DNA from: Acholoe squamosa | Taxonomy: Eukaryota > Annelida > Polychaeta > Phyllodocida > Polynoidae | Assembly (NCBI GenBank): GCA_949317995.1 | Contig: OX439040.1 | Coordinates: forward strand, 73,567,972-73,631,971 | Direction: 5' to 3' | Length of the DNA: 64,000 nt | Shown here: piece after piece, positions 33,701 through 48,700 of the stretch | Position numbering within the stretch: the stretch's first letter is position 1 | Layout: each line of letters starts with the position of its first letter | Program-made: the position numbers and the translations under genes | Notes under the pieces: generated by a model | What the model was told of the DNA's origin: nothing | The model's database searches: none | What the model saw: only the letters and a program-made list of their open reading frames with translations

Positions 33701-36700
33701 CACGACGCACATAAGATTTCCCACCCACCATCACCCAATTTAATTACTTTTATATACATTATCCAGTTGCACAATGACACTTCTATGGAGGAGATGGTTT
33801 GTGCCTGCACCCACCTCACACTGTTCAGTTCTTCCTTTGTGGTACCCCCGAATACGATCGACTTCAGTACAGTGTTCGACAACCTGGACCAGAAGCTTTT
33901 GGAGAACATTCATGTCGTGTTGACAGTTATTGGTATTATTGTTGTTTATGCTGTGGCTGTTGTGTTCTTAAGAAGGAAGGATAAACAGGACCTCATCAAA
34001 GTAGGTTCAATATTCCCTCCTTGAATGAGGATTTTCATTTTTGGCTTTTACCTATCATACATGTGACTAGTAATGACTGATGCTCTGTTTTCTATGTTAT
34101 AAATCTTTACTGTGCACAAGTTTGCTTTTCTCTTTAGTAATGACCGATGACAATTAACCTTTAGAAGCTTCTTGCAACGCGATGTTTTCAATGTTCTTGT
34201 TATACTATTATCTGAATAGCACACGCACCTTAGACCAAAAAAAAGAGTTGTATTTCCAATTACCCGACCGACCCTAGCGAAACAGGGCCGACCCTAACTT
34301 TTTTCTTCTTAAGCACTGGTTCCACAGGCATAAAATCGGTCGGACTAGCCCTAATCCGATGATTTATAATATATCAAAAGTATAGAAAAAATTGGTCGGA
34401 TTAGTAATAATCCGACCGATTTATGTCTGTGGAACCAGCACTTTAATTTTGAGAATTTTTAGGAAATCTTTCACATTTCTTTACAATTTTTCATGTTTTT
34501 TTTTTCCGTTTTAAGTATGTTCATCAATATTTTTATGGGTCTTGAATCCATAGTTTAACATGCAGATCTTTTTTCACCATTCTCATATTTTTCATAGGTA
34601 TAGCATAATATACCCATACATTTATATACAAAAAAAATCTGACCTACTGACCCTAGATATTTGAGGCATGTAACTCGAAACACACAATATTTTTTTGGGC
34701 CTTAGTATAGATAGCATTGAACTTTTGCGAGCTTTTAATACAATTTAGTATTCTTTGAGTTCACCTTCTACATACATGTGAGTAGTCAATCATTAAGAGT
34801 TACTTTTTTCCTACTCAATTTCTTTAATCTTCAACTCTTCTATAATCGGGTATATCAACTTTTTTTCCACAGTGGGGTATAGCACCACTGGCAGACAATT
34901 TACCTGATGACCGTATTGACTACCATCTTAGTGTACATACAGCCCCTCGGAGTGGGGCAGCCACCCGCTCTAATGTCTACTTTGTACTAGCCGGGGAGAT
35001 GGGGGAAACTTAGGTCCGCAAACTGGAAACTGTACGCAAAAAGGTAAGTCTAGAAATTATGTAAAACTCAGGTCGATGGGACATTTGAGTTTGCTCCCAC
35101 TTGGGAAAAAGGTTATGAAACAGTATTTCTGGGTTCAAAAGTTTTGCTAGAGAAGAGATGAAAACGTTTCCAAGTTGAAAAACGTAATTTGTCAAGATGT
35201 GACCACTTGGCATAAAAACGTTTTAAAGTTCAAAAAAGTTTTCATTTTAGATTAAAAAAAAAACGTGTTTTCTTTGATATAGCAAAGACGTCACTTAAAA
35301 ACGTTTTTTTTTCAACATTGAAAAGCCTAACATGAAAACATGTTAGAAAAACGTTTAAAACGAACGTTTATCACCTTCAGTTTTGAAAATATCTTTTACC
35401 CAAACATGAAAAAAAAAATTGCAATCGTCAAAATTCGTTTTTGCTAAGTTAGAAATGAAGTATCTATCAAACGATTTTAATTTTTTTGAAACCTATTACG
35501 AACGTTTCCAAACACTCAATCATGATTGACAACGTTTTTTGGACACAACCCAAACCTATTTCAAAGGTTTCAAAATATTAAAAAAAACGTCTTTTTTTCC
35601 AAGTGGGCTGTAGTCCTTTGACAGTCTCCTATATATCATATTAGCTTATATTCTGCAGCTTATATCTTAATATATTTCAGCGTCTAACTTGTGGCAGTGT
35701 ACACCGCTAAAACTAAGTGTCCCGGAGTCCTTAGGCAGCCTCCTATATATCATAGTAGCTTCGAATTTTTTTCCAGCTAATATCTGCTTATATCTTCCAG
35801 CGTCTAACTCGAGGCAGTGTACACCGTTACATACTGAGTGTCCCAGAGTCCTTAGGTAGCCTCTTGTACATCCGGGTATGGCATGACAACACGGGGCGGG
35901 GACGGAATGCCTCCTGGTTCCTAGACAGGGTCGTTGTACGGGATGTTGCCGCATCAGAGAAGTAAGTTTATTAAGCAATGACATGAGTCGCTTGTATATT
36001 ATCAAAGTCAAATGATATCAGGGCTTTGGTAATAGGACAAAAGCTTGAACGTATTTCATTTTGGTTTAAACAAAAATTGATGTACAAGATACTAAAAAAA
36101 ATATGTTAATAAGGAACAATTTCAAGGAATGTTTTTAAAATTTTCTTTCAGAACACTTTTCTTCCTTCCCAAACATTTTCTCAAATAATTTGCACTAATG
36201 ATATTCAATTAAATTTTCACCTAATCAGACTTTCATAATATGTAACAATATATTTAGACATAGCAATCACAGTAGTATATACATACTTAAGTAAAGCAGA
36301 TCAAAGATTAAGATTCTAGTCTGAGCGCTCATAGACCATGGGTATATTTCACTATATCTGACAATCTGAAGATTCACTGTCAATTTGGTAATCTAACTGA
36401 AGAGGGATGCTGTTGTCAGATATTCCTCCCTAAGTTTGTTCCCTATGTCACCATCATCATATAGGATTTGGTAGAGTAGTCGTAGCACTGCGGGCACTGA
36501 TGCAGGTCACTATGATCAGCACAGTGAGTTTCTGAACAGTTATTGGCCTATATTGTCTTCAGGGATGTTGAAATAGTCCCCAGGGGCAAGTGCCACAAAA
36601 TGTAAAACTCACTCCTTACTGGTATCCAATCATTCAGGTATGTCTTCCTGTGTAACCGCTGGCTGGCCGTGGATCATGATGATGGACAAATCGAGCGGCT

Positions 36701-39700
36701 GTTACCAGTTGCCACCTTGGATGACCTCAAGACTTTCCAATTCCTGTTCAGAACAACCGCTCGTAAAGACCTCTCTGATGGCCATCTTTGGTTCTCGTTA
36801 TTGAGTCGTCCAACATACAGCAAGTTTACCCGTGTACAGAGATTATCGTGCTGCTTGGCCTTGCTTTATGCTACCATGATAGCCAATGCTATGTGGTACA
36901 AATCAGATGATAACATACAAGGTATGCATTAGTTCTGTCTGATAAAGATAGCCAATTAATGCAGGTTATGATAACTACAGTTCCTGAGAGGAAGCACATC
37001 CTCATTGTAGGCTGTATGGAAAGGGCTCTTCAAGAAAGGGCAAGCACAGCTATAGCACAAGTCTTATTTCTTAGCACCCATACCTGATGTTGTTTTAGCA
37101 ATTTCATTTACCTTTTCAATTTTGTAAACTTTATTTGCATCTTCATTGTGGATAAAACGTGATCCTCCAAATTCAGAGATGGTCAGGCTCTTCATAATCA
37201 AAGATATCAGCATAGGGCATACAATTTCGCTAAATAAATGCATTTGACATAAGTCTTATCACAAGGTATCACTATAGTTGTGCGCGTACCAAAAATACAT
37301 AGACACAAATAAACTAGAGTTTGTTATGCTAATGTGTTGCCCTTCCCTTCTAGAACAATAACCAAATTAATACAACTCCACCAAAGTTATTGTGATGTGG
37401 GACACTGACATATTCATATGGGTGAATAATATGCATATACCTATTTGTATAGAATAGATACTTTTATACATGTATAGAAAACCCACAAAATAATAACATT
37501 CAACGCCATGATTGTAAAGTTGTCATATATCAGAGTCAATGACTGAGCAGGTCCAGCCTCATATTCAAGGCTAGTTACAAAAATAGACAGCATTTCCCTC
37601 CCCACATGACCTGTGGTACAAAATACTATATAAAGGATACATATTCTGGCTAATCACACAGCTTCCAATCATACATGTTGTTATATGATTTCAATACAAT
37701 GCTAGTGAGGGAACCTTAAGGAGATTCCATAGTTAGCCCTTAACCATGCAGGTGTGTTTGCCAAGACGAGCAGTGTTCAAAATGTAGTAAGTACATACAG
37801 GAAAAAATAGTAATGGGGGGTGGGGGGGGGGGGTCACCTGTGGGCAGCCCATACTCACTCCTTTTATAAAACACTTATACTGACACTCATTCAATCAACT
37901 CATGCACTCAATGCCTGTAGTCAGGACTTTTAGTGGTATGGCTGGTGTAGGACATCATGGGGAAAGGGGGTAAGTAGGGGTAGGGGTGAATAACTTAATT
38001 CCACACTTGGGCTGGCCTTCTTTTGCCTACCTCGATATTTTAACTAACATTTTCCTGATCAGGACATCAAAGCTCACATCTTTCATTCCAAACGCAGCTA
38101 ACACAACTCAAATTTTACCTTATTCTTACATGAAAACTCATCAGGTTTACGTAAGAAAGATGTCGTTTGGATGAGTACTAGCAGTTAAAGCTTTGAAATT
38201 ATGTCGTTTTCACTGCAGTCTTTCTATGGATATAATAATTTAATTGATTATACATTTGCAATACAAACACAAATTCAAAGGATTCTTTGAAGCGAAAATT
38301 GGCCATGCTGTTTCCTTTTTTAATGTCCACAGGTACCCAGTATGTGCGCATTGGTCCATTGGAATTCACTCCACAGCAGGTGTTTATCAGTATCGCGAGC
38401 AGCCTCGTTTCCATTCCTGTGTCTGTGGTCATTGTCTTCCTGTTCAGAAGGTCAAGGACAAGGCCACCAAAACGACCAAAGGTACCTCCTACTAATGACA
38501 GGTAAGTATTGAATACTCAAAACAATATTTCTGAAGGAAACGATAGTTTGAACGATCACATAGAAATGACCTGGTCTCCAGTTTAAAATTGTTATCTCCA
38601 CTTTTGTACATGTGTTCAGCAATGATTATAGGTCACTTTAGACTTTTAACAGAGAATGTATTTCAGAAATGTTTCTAAAAACGTGTTGTATTTAAAACGT
38701 ACCCAACTTAACATCTTTTCAACATCCAAAAGCTTTTGAATGTCTGTTTTTCTAAAGGTAAAATTCATGTCCTTATTTTACAAACGGCTCTTGACCCAAT
38801 AAGAATTTTTTTTTACAGATATTCCCAAAAGTTACAAATGCGTGATATGGCCAAATGGGATTATTCAGCATTGCTTTGGTTGTACACTGCTATAGGCCGT
38901 ACATATTAAAATCAAAGATTTTTCAAATTTCTCTCAATTTATTCACAGCCCAAGTGGTGTAGAGGTGACTGATATAGACCCAGAACTAAACCAGACAAGT
39001 GACTATGGAGGCAGCAACTCTACAATCAACACAGATGATGGTGACAATATTAGTAATCGCCAAAATGATGGATCTCAAATGGAAATGGGTGATTTGCAGA
39101 ATGGTGCAAGACTGGATTCTACTGGAAACATGAAGGACAATGTACCGGAGGATACACATGTTGGTATGGACACGCCAAATGGTAAAACAATGGACCGCAG
39201 TGACGAACAGGACGTCATAAGGGATGATCAAGAAGGCAATGTGAACAACAGCTTAGATGTAAGTTAGAAGTTTAGTAAGTTTGAATAAGCTTTTGACTCC
39301 AAGGATATCACCATATCAGTTTCAGTTGCAATGAAACAGATTGGTGTAATATGCATTAGGTGTGTACAAGAAAATAAGAAGTCTAAATCGCACTTGTAGA
39401 CCATCCTAACTTAATGCCACCTATACGAAATAATGGGCGTTGCTTGATACAGACTTAACACAACGTTTCCGGGGGCCATCAGACAGCTTATTTATTTCTG
39501 AATTGCTACCATCCAAATGAAAGATGAAATAATCCCAAATTGTCTTTATTTTAAAAGAGCACCAAACAGCCACAAGCTACTGGCAAACCTACTACAAAGA
39601 CCAGTACCGTGCGGGGCCCACTGACCCTCCCTTGGTGGTGTATTTACATAGCGTGGTTCCTAGTCGTTCTGACAGTCACCGTGTCTGGGTTCTTCACCAT

Positions 39701-42700
39701 ATTGTACAGCTTTGAGTGGGGACAAACAAAGTCATTGGGATGGCTGACTTCATTCATACTCTCCTTCTTCCAGTCCATCATCATTGTACAGCCACTGAAG
39801 GTAAATATAAAGTGGACAACAAATATCAAGCATAAAACCAGGATCTCAAACACCTATCATGGATAAGCACTAGTGCAGTAGCATATTTGCCCTGGTGCTT
39901 AAACAGGCCAATACTATAGTATCTTTTATAGATTAGTCCAAAGCATTCGACAGCATGTGGTAAAAGCTACCTTATTGAACAAATTAAAAAACATAACACA
40001 TTTGCTAGTGATTTGGGATTTATGTTTATCAATATTTGATACCATTCTTGATTTGCGAGCACTATCTGTTCGAGACTAAAGGAAATTAAATTTCGAGTGC
40101 CTCAGGGATCCATGTTAGGGCTATTACTATCAAGGATTTGTATAAAGGATTTACTTGCATGCATGCCAGATTCTGACATGCCAGGTTGCTAGCACTTGCA
40201 GATGATGCTATGAAACCTACCTCTAAGTAAACCACAACAACAAAACAATCCACTGGCCAATTTACACTATTTGCCATTGCATAAATGTTGGGCTTTTTCA
40301 TATGTGTAATGGTATACAATCTCTGTAACTACCAAGGTTCTAGCACTGGCCATGGTCGTAGCGCTCATCTTCAAACAACCACCAGATGATGAAGACGACT
40401 TCACCGAGCAGGATTTCAAAATGAGGCTCAGGGAGGAACAGTCAGAATTGGAACTAGAACGACCTCAGATTGCCTGTGGTAAGTGATTAATCTAATGTCT
40501 ATATGTACTGACATAAAGTGGCATTGCCCAATGATAGGAGTTTCCTAATTTCATTTGTAGCTTCGATTTGATGTAATAATCTTTTCTAAATAACCATTTC
40601 ATTACTGTGCAATGCATGTCATATTTCCACTTATAATATTATACCCTGCAAAATGTCCGTAGCTGGGCATATTGGACACATTTGGAAAACATTTAGGTGA
40701 AATTTGGAAAATCAAGAAAATCGGATTATGCCACTTTAGTATTTGATACACCAACACGTTACTGTAAAGTGCTGTTCTTTTCTCAAATTGTTTAGCATGA
40801 TATTGATTTTTACAAATGTGTAGAGGCTATAGAAAACTCTACAAGATCAATGGAATAGCCAAAGCTATACATCATCTCATACCTTGTTCTGCGACAATCA
40901 TTCATTTGGCAATGCCGCAGATATGGAAGTTATTCTTCCTCACTCTTTCATTTCCTTTTTCTTTTTATATCTTTTAAAAATCCTTTATGGAAAAGGAACA
41001 AAGGATTATCAAAGATTTGCAACCATGTCTTTTATCCAAAGTTTCACTTTCAAAATGATCTGTTTGATAGTATTGGGGTAAATGAGACATTCAGTAAGGG
41101 GGGACCCACTTAACTATGCTGATCTTGGGACTTGAGTTCTTAACATTGCACTGTGTGACCTTTCTAATCATTAATTGATACCCTACCAGCAGGGTGTAGG
41201 TATAGTGTGGTATACACTCTCATACATTCGATCAGTTTGGCCCATTACTGGCAGTAGGTAAGATAGATAGTAAGGTAGCATGACTCTAATCAAAACACTG
41301 CTAATCCCTTAACATTTAATTTCCACACTGCAAAAATGGTGTTTAGATTTTAAACATGTTTAGGTCTAAACACGTTTAAAACCTAAACATATAGGTCAGT
41401 TAGGTGTCTCATTGACTACACATTTAGGAAATGAACACTTTTATTCTAACTACATAAACATTTATGCTAAACATGTTTAGATGTTTAGAGTTGAAACAGT
41501 TGAATAATAGATGTTTAGATTTAAACATCAATATGTTTAGATACTTGGATGTTGAATACACACCAGGTAGCAACACTAGCTTTGAATGGACTATCTGCAC
41601 ACAGTTATAATCAATTGTTGTGACAAATGTCCCCAAATCCAATGTTTATCATGTTTTCATTTCATAGAATGTCATGTGAATAGAAAGGGCAATAGAAAAT
41701 TGACTAGATTCACCTTACTCCACCATCATTAGCATAAAATAATCAATAAGCTCCATGACTGACACCTATTTGATGTTATTTTGGAATAGATAAGGCAATG
41801 TCCTTCCTGCCAAGCTGTTGTACTTTCTCAAGTCTCTCATTCTGATGCAGTGTGTAATACATGTACACATATATAGCTGTGGCTGACATCTTTGGAGACT
41901 TTGCCAAGTAAATACCTGCTGATGTCCCCCCAGTAAATGAGAAAACAAACAAAATATATCTCTTTTTTTTTAATGCATACATGTCTGCAAACCTTAACTC
42001 TCCATCAAATCATTTAAACATCTAAACACAAAAATTCATAAACACCTAAACACAAAAATTCATAGATATCTAAACACAAAGTTTTAACCTAAACAACTAC
42101 ATTTCTAAACACCTGAGCTAAGCACATTGTTTGGCTAAACATGTTTAGGAAAATAATGTGATTACAAAAACGTTGCAAGAATATGTTTAGAATTGTGTTT
42201 AGGATCTAAACACCATTTTTGCAGTGCACAATACTGCCTTGGTAAGTAACCTCTCAGTGCCAAATCAATTCTTCAGGGCCCAGAGGTTTTTGCACTTCTC
42301 TGCAACATATCAACCATGTAAGGTTGTCAAGGTTTATGGAAGCAATCATTAAAATAATAGCCAAAATGTTAAACAGAGATCAAAGCGATTCATAAATGAT
42401 TATTGTCCATGTATCATTGGTGGTCTCGGTTTGGAGGTAGTCGGCCACACCATAGTTCTGGGTCTACACTTCATTGTTGCCAACATTGTCTATTAGAGTC
42501 GATAACAAATCAATGCACTAATTAGTAATGCAGTGTTCGATTGAGACTTGTTTGCATACAAACCAATAAATCATGCATTGTGATATCTCCCACTTGGTGA
42601 AAGCGGTTGCGAGCACTTACAAAAGGGTTTGGGTTAAAAAGGAGAAGACTTTGTGAAAGATGTACCCAAAAACGCTTCAAAAATGTTTCTAAGTGGTGAA

Positions 42701-45700
42701 AAGCCTAAGAAAAGGAAATATTATAGAAAGCGTCTATCAAATCTGTTTTATGTTTCTTTCATGTAAAACACAATAGAACAAAACGAAATCCAGAAAAAAA
42801 CGTATTTAAGCATGTTTAAACCGTTTTTAAGGGCACACAAACATTTTCAAAACTTATAAACGGAAAAGAATGCCGTTTTGAAGTAAAAAAAGAAAACTTT
42901 CTATCCCCTTGACTCACTGCAGATCACCGAGTGCCATATAAGCAGAAGGAGATGGATGACGACCACCTGGAGAACATGCGGATTGCGCGCGTGAAGGAGC
43001 TGCGGATGTTTGGTATCTGTAAGGAAATTACCATCTATGTCATTTACCTGGTACTCATCTGTGTGCTCATCTACGACAGCCGCGACCCAAACTCATTCAG
43101 AACTAAGCAAGAACTGAGCAGCCTCTTCAATGTAGACAAGTTTAACAAGGTAAGTATTACAACAATATGCAGTTCCCTATAATCTGTAAGGAGATATCTA
43201 TTATTACTTTTATCCATAATTATCCTGTAACTTCATCATCTTAAGTTGAACACAGCAGCCCCAACCAAGGGGCCTATACCGCACACTAAGTTGCAGCACC
43301 CTAAATGGTATGGCCACATAACATTTTTTTCACCTACTACGTACCTATATTGAACTTTACGCAAAAAGTGGCTTCTACCTCCTGAGATAAATATAAATAT
43401 ATTCATCCCTGGTAGGTACAGAGCATTGACTTGACTAACACTGGTTAAACAATATTGATTCCCTCCTTTGTGCCCATTGGGATATTGTTCTGACTACCCA
43501 GCAAGCATGTTCACATGTTCCACATATGGGAGCTTTTTGAGCTGTCCCAGATGGGCTCAAGCTTGTAAATGTCTGGGCTGTCGGACAGGTGGGGTCCAGT
43601 TGGTCTCAGCCCAGAAGCAAATATCTGGGCTCAGCCCATCTTGGCCCAAACTGGCAGCCAAGATATTTATCATCTTGAATTCACGTCTGGGCTAGCACAG
43701 AAAGCCCAGGAAGTCATTTCTCAAACCCAAAGATTACAACCCTCCCAAATCGTACCAACCTGGCCTGGATCGGAAGTGTATTCTTGGTTACACTGGGTCA
43801 ATCACTATGAGTGGTGCAGATATAGAGGGAAAAGGCATGCATCTGAATAGCCAATCTAGGTATTACATGATCACCCAGGGTCAATCACTATGAGTGTACT
43901 GGATCATAAGGGGTGTTCAATTCGTAGTGACCAGTCTCAATTCGTAGTGTTTGAGAAATACCTAGCAGATCATTGACCCTATGTGGGGCCTATGCGGACG
44001 TGCGGGCTGGGAAGGGTTTATCTGATGAGGCTTACTCATTTGGTTTCCTATTGTTTGCAGGAAGGTAACCAAGCCCGGTTGTTCACATGGATGGAGACAT
44101 ACCTGGTCCCTAACCTGTATGCAGAACGCTGGTACAACGACGACCAGGTGCACTGGCGCCTGGAGTACTTCCTGTCCGACCTGCATTACTTCCGGGTCGG
44201 GTCACCACGCTTACGTTTGGCTCGGGTAAAGCAAGGTCAGAGATTGGTTTGAGTAATAATCTGTTCTGATTGATTTTAAGGCCACCTCTATATCTACACC
44301 TAACATTTTGTTTTAGACAGTTATTGTACAGATGTTTGCTATCATTTATTCAATGACCCAATAGGGTTTAGTAATTTTGCGTCTGCTAAAGGAAAGACAG
44401 GAGAACAGATAAAAATAAAGAAATGACATTTGCCAATATCAGCTCATGGATTATAAGGATTGAGGGTAAATATTTCAAAAAACTGAATTCTTATGAACAT
44501 AATGGTCATAGTTCCTGGAATTGGAATGTCCGTTCCTCAAAGTCAAATGTTTGAAATAGACTACCCTTTTCTGTCTTTTCAGTTGACTGTTTAAGTGTTA
44601 CCACATTAGGAGGAGGTAGATCATCCTGCTACCCCGAGTACAGTGTTACCAGCTTTGATCACATAGACTACGTAGTGGGTTGGATATCATCATCCCAGTC
44701 ACAGGACACTAACATTAGCTCTACCATAGCTGTAAGTATAGCTGAGAAAACATGTATGGAGAAAATATGGCAGGGGCAGATATTGGCGCTAGCCTGGGCG
44801 CCATTGGCTTGTAAGTCTGGCTCCGGCCCAATGTCTTTTCCAGAAATGCCTTCCTAAGGGCACAGGGATTGTTTCGGAGAAACTCATATCACAAGGATCA
44901 TGATATATTTATTGTCATTGGAAAGAGAAGATTACAAGGAAGCTGAGCAATTTATACAAGTTTTGATGTTATCATATCAGTATCAGGTCTTCCGTTAAGT
45001 AGTGAGTGCAGGACTGTACTTTGATGGTCATATTTGGCTGTGATTTTCTGCTCCAATGGGAGATGGGGGGCAAACGATTTTGACCCTCGAGAAGGCAGAG
45101 GAAAAATTATTATTCATAAGTTAGCGTGAAAACCCACTTCCTGAACTCTGTTGTTAAAAGGTGATCACTTCCTTAAATCCACAATTTCCTTTGTACTGCA
45201 GGACACGTCTTCTACCCCGTGGGTGTACAGGAGCACCGTAGACCTTGGAGGAGCTCCCACTCTGGGTAAGCTCACTGTGTATGGTGGTGGGGGCTATGTG
45301 GCTAATCTAGGACCTGATATGGACTCTGCTACTGCTCAGATTCAACACCTTAAAGGTAAATGGACAGATTGATCGGTTTATATTAACACAAACTTGTATC
45401 TTGAAATTGATGTCAGCAAGCTGCAAACAGCGTAATGCAACTGAAGATGTTTTAATGGAAGAGAGCTATAATGAAGCCACCTTCTGATAGGTCTGAGGCT
45501 TAATTGGCGATGTCAAATTGAAGAATGGGGGCAATGACTAGATTACTTCACACGCCCCATGGGAAATGGCCTTTCTTATGTTTTGCAATAGATGCCCTCA
45601 TTCTCTATATAAATTAACTTTTTTCAAATGTTAAACTTCTCACTTTCACTTTTTAGGAAAGGGCTATGTTACATGTCACTTTTTCCCCTCAACATCCTTG

Positions 45701-48700
45701 ACATTTGAGGCGCCTTCTCCCCTGATTATTCTCATTAAAGGCCATAGGTCACCATATCGATTTTAAGAATCCATACCCATGCTATATATGAAATCAGCAA
45801 ATAAGCATAATCATGCCATAAATTCAAAACTACTAACTTTTTACAGACAACACATGGTTGGATCGAGCTGCACGAGCTGTCTTCATCGAGTTCAATGTCG
45901 TCAACCCTACGACCAAACTTTTCACCATGTTAACGTTCAATTCCGAGTTCCCTGCTACGGGCGGCATGATGAACCATGTTAATATAAAGACAATACAGTT
46001 GTACAGTTATGTGGGGGCCAAAGCACTATTTGTCATTATACTTCAACTACTGTTTGTGGCTTTTACTTTGTACTTCATTGTACTAATGGGCAAAAGGATC
46101 AAGGTGGAAGGAAAGGTAAGGTATACTATTTATCTATAATCACCATCAGTTACATTGGATCCCAATTCACATTTTCTTTACGTCAAGAAGAAAAAAGTTG
46201 TTTTAGAAAGGAAAACGTTTGATAAACGTTTTCGAAATTGTTTGAGATTAAAACATAGAAAAAAACTCCTTTCAAGAACAAGGGATTGTGTGTGTCACAC
46301 ACTTTGACATTTTCTGTCCTGTTTATAACACCGTAGACAAAAGTGATAACCTAACTTTAACCAAAAGTAGAAATGACAATTTTTGCAAAGAGATCGAGGA
46401 ATTAATGGTTGGCATCATGACGACCATAGGCACCATACAGAATTGACCTTTTGAAATGTGATATATCTTTGTTTTATTGACTAAGGGAGTGATCATTTTT
46501 TAACAACAGGGGGGGGCTGGTGGGTTTGCACGCGGACGCGCGAAAAAAATTTCGACCCCCCTCTCTCGAGGGGGTAAAATTTTTTTCGACCCCCCCTATA
46601 AGGGACAAAATCGCGCGTGAACGTCCCCTTTTAGCCTATATATATATATAGTAATGCGCGGGGTTTTCCACTGAAAACAGGTGAAATTATTTTGACCCCC
46701 CCATCAGAGGTATTGAAAAAATTCTGACCCCCCCAGTCAAGGGGTTGAAAAAATTCTGACCCCCCCTCAAACCCACCGGCCCCCCCCCTGTTGCTAAAAA
46801 ATGATCACTCCCTAAAGGGAAGTTTGTCAGTCTAAGACAGACAAACTTCCCTTGAAGTAACCATTTTTACAACTTCACACTTTATAGTATGTATGAGTCA
46901 AATATCATTCGACATACATGTAGGATTTTATGTGTGACCATCCGTTTATATGTATATTTTATGTATTTCATTACATTAGGCATACCTAAAGTCTAAGTGG
47001 AACATGTTGGAGCTGGCCAGTATAATAACAGCCTGTGTGACGTGTGTCATGTATGGCATAAGGTTTATTATGGTCAGAACTACCCTCAACAAATTTCACC
47101 AGGATAAAGGTAAAAATGGCAAATTCTTTTAAACATTCTAGTTCGATTTCCAATCAATTCATAACTAATTACTTCCTGATACAGAGAAATGAGAGATCTA
47201 ATCGTTCTGTCCTCCCATGTGTGAAGGTTTGAATGGAATGACATAAATCTGAAAACGGTAAAGCACTGTATGGTCCTCAATAAGATGGGAATTGGTATTA
47301 ATTGTCACTGAAATTCTATATCATGATGTTTGCTATTTGTAATGACCTTCACTCTTTGCTTCTTACAGCTGCGTTCCTGAGCTTCACCTACGTCATCTTC
47401 TATGACGAGGTATACAGCTACGTCCTTGGCTTCCTCGTCTTCCTCGCTATGCTCAAACTGCTGCGCCTTATACGCTTTAACCAGAAAGTAACCGAGCTAA
47501 TGTCAACCCTGGAGGTAGGTGTTGAATAACTTCTCACTTGAAGGTCATTACAAAGTAACTTAGCTTATGATAGCGAGGTGCATGGATGTGTTAATGCCTT
47601 TAATTTCAAGGTTATTAGGTCACTGAGCTCGTGGCACCTCTCAAATTGGTTGCATTTCTGATTTCAACTTTAAGGACATTAGAAGGTTATTAAGCTCATG
47701 TCACTTGCTGGTTCTAGGAGATTTCCCCCCTGGGAATCCCCCCCGGAAATTTCCCCCCTGGAAATTTCCCCCCTGGAAATTTCCCACCCTGGAAATTTCC
47801 CCCATCACTTCTATGTAATACAGATACAGTAAGAAATGACTGCATTTCAATTTTGTTGCGGAATAAAGATTCTTACTCTATTACCAACCTCATCCCTAAC
47901 CCTAACCTTATCCCTAACCCTAACCTCATCCCTAACCCTAACCTTATCCCTAACCCTAACCTTATCCCTAACCTTAACCCGATCCCTAACCCTAACCTCA
48001 TCCCTAACCCTAACCTTATCCCTAACCCTAACCTTATCCCTAACCTTAACCCGATCCCTAACCCTAACCTCATCCCTAACCCTAACCGTATCCCTAACCT
48101 TAACCCGATCCCTAATCTTATCCCTGACAATATTATCCCTAGCCCTATCCGTAACCCCATCCCTCACCCTAATCAAACCATATCCCTTTGCAAACTTGGG
48201 GGGGGGGGTAATTTCCAGGGGCGAAATTTCCGGGTGGGAGAATTTCGGGGGGAGTTTTCCAGGGGGTAATCTCTTGGCACCTCACTGGCTTCATAACAAC
48301 CCTGCAGGTATATATGTATTGAGGGCCTACACTGAAGGTTGCTAGAAGGTCATAGAACTCATGACAATCCTTGAGGTGGATGTGCTATTGACTCAAACCC
48401 GGGGGGGGGGCACTCTCTATGTAATGTATACACATATGTGCGGCTGGCAAGGGTACTTTTTCAAGGAAAAGTCCCTAGCAAGCCTGCTGTTTCAGCCACA
48501 AATGTCCCTAGCAAGGGTCTACTTTTGAGCAAAATGTCCCTAGCAAGGGTCAACTTCCGGCGAAATACCCCGATTCACGCAGAAAATTTAGAAATTTTCA
48601 TGAATATTTTCCAAGTTTTCATGAAAATAGCATGAACAAAATACAATTTTCTCCCAAACAAGGTCATTTTAAGATATTTTGAGCAAAATCTAAGATCATT

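Noticed and set aside
43496-43720. Element with repeated TGGGC/GCCCA words
   Set aside because: The words recur but no defined ends or unit could be found; left as unclassified intronic repeat.
47836-48345. Long frames with Leu-Thr-Leu-Ser or Pro-Asn-Leu-Ile repeats on both strands
   Set aside because: Direct translation of the 18-bp telomere-like array in several frames; not selected protein.
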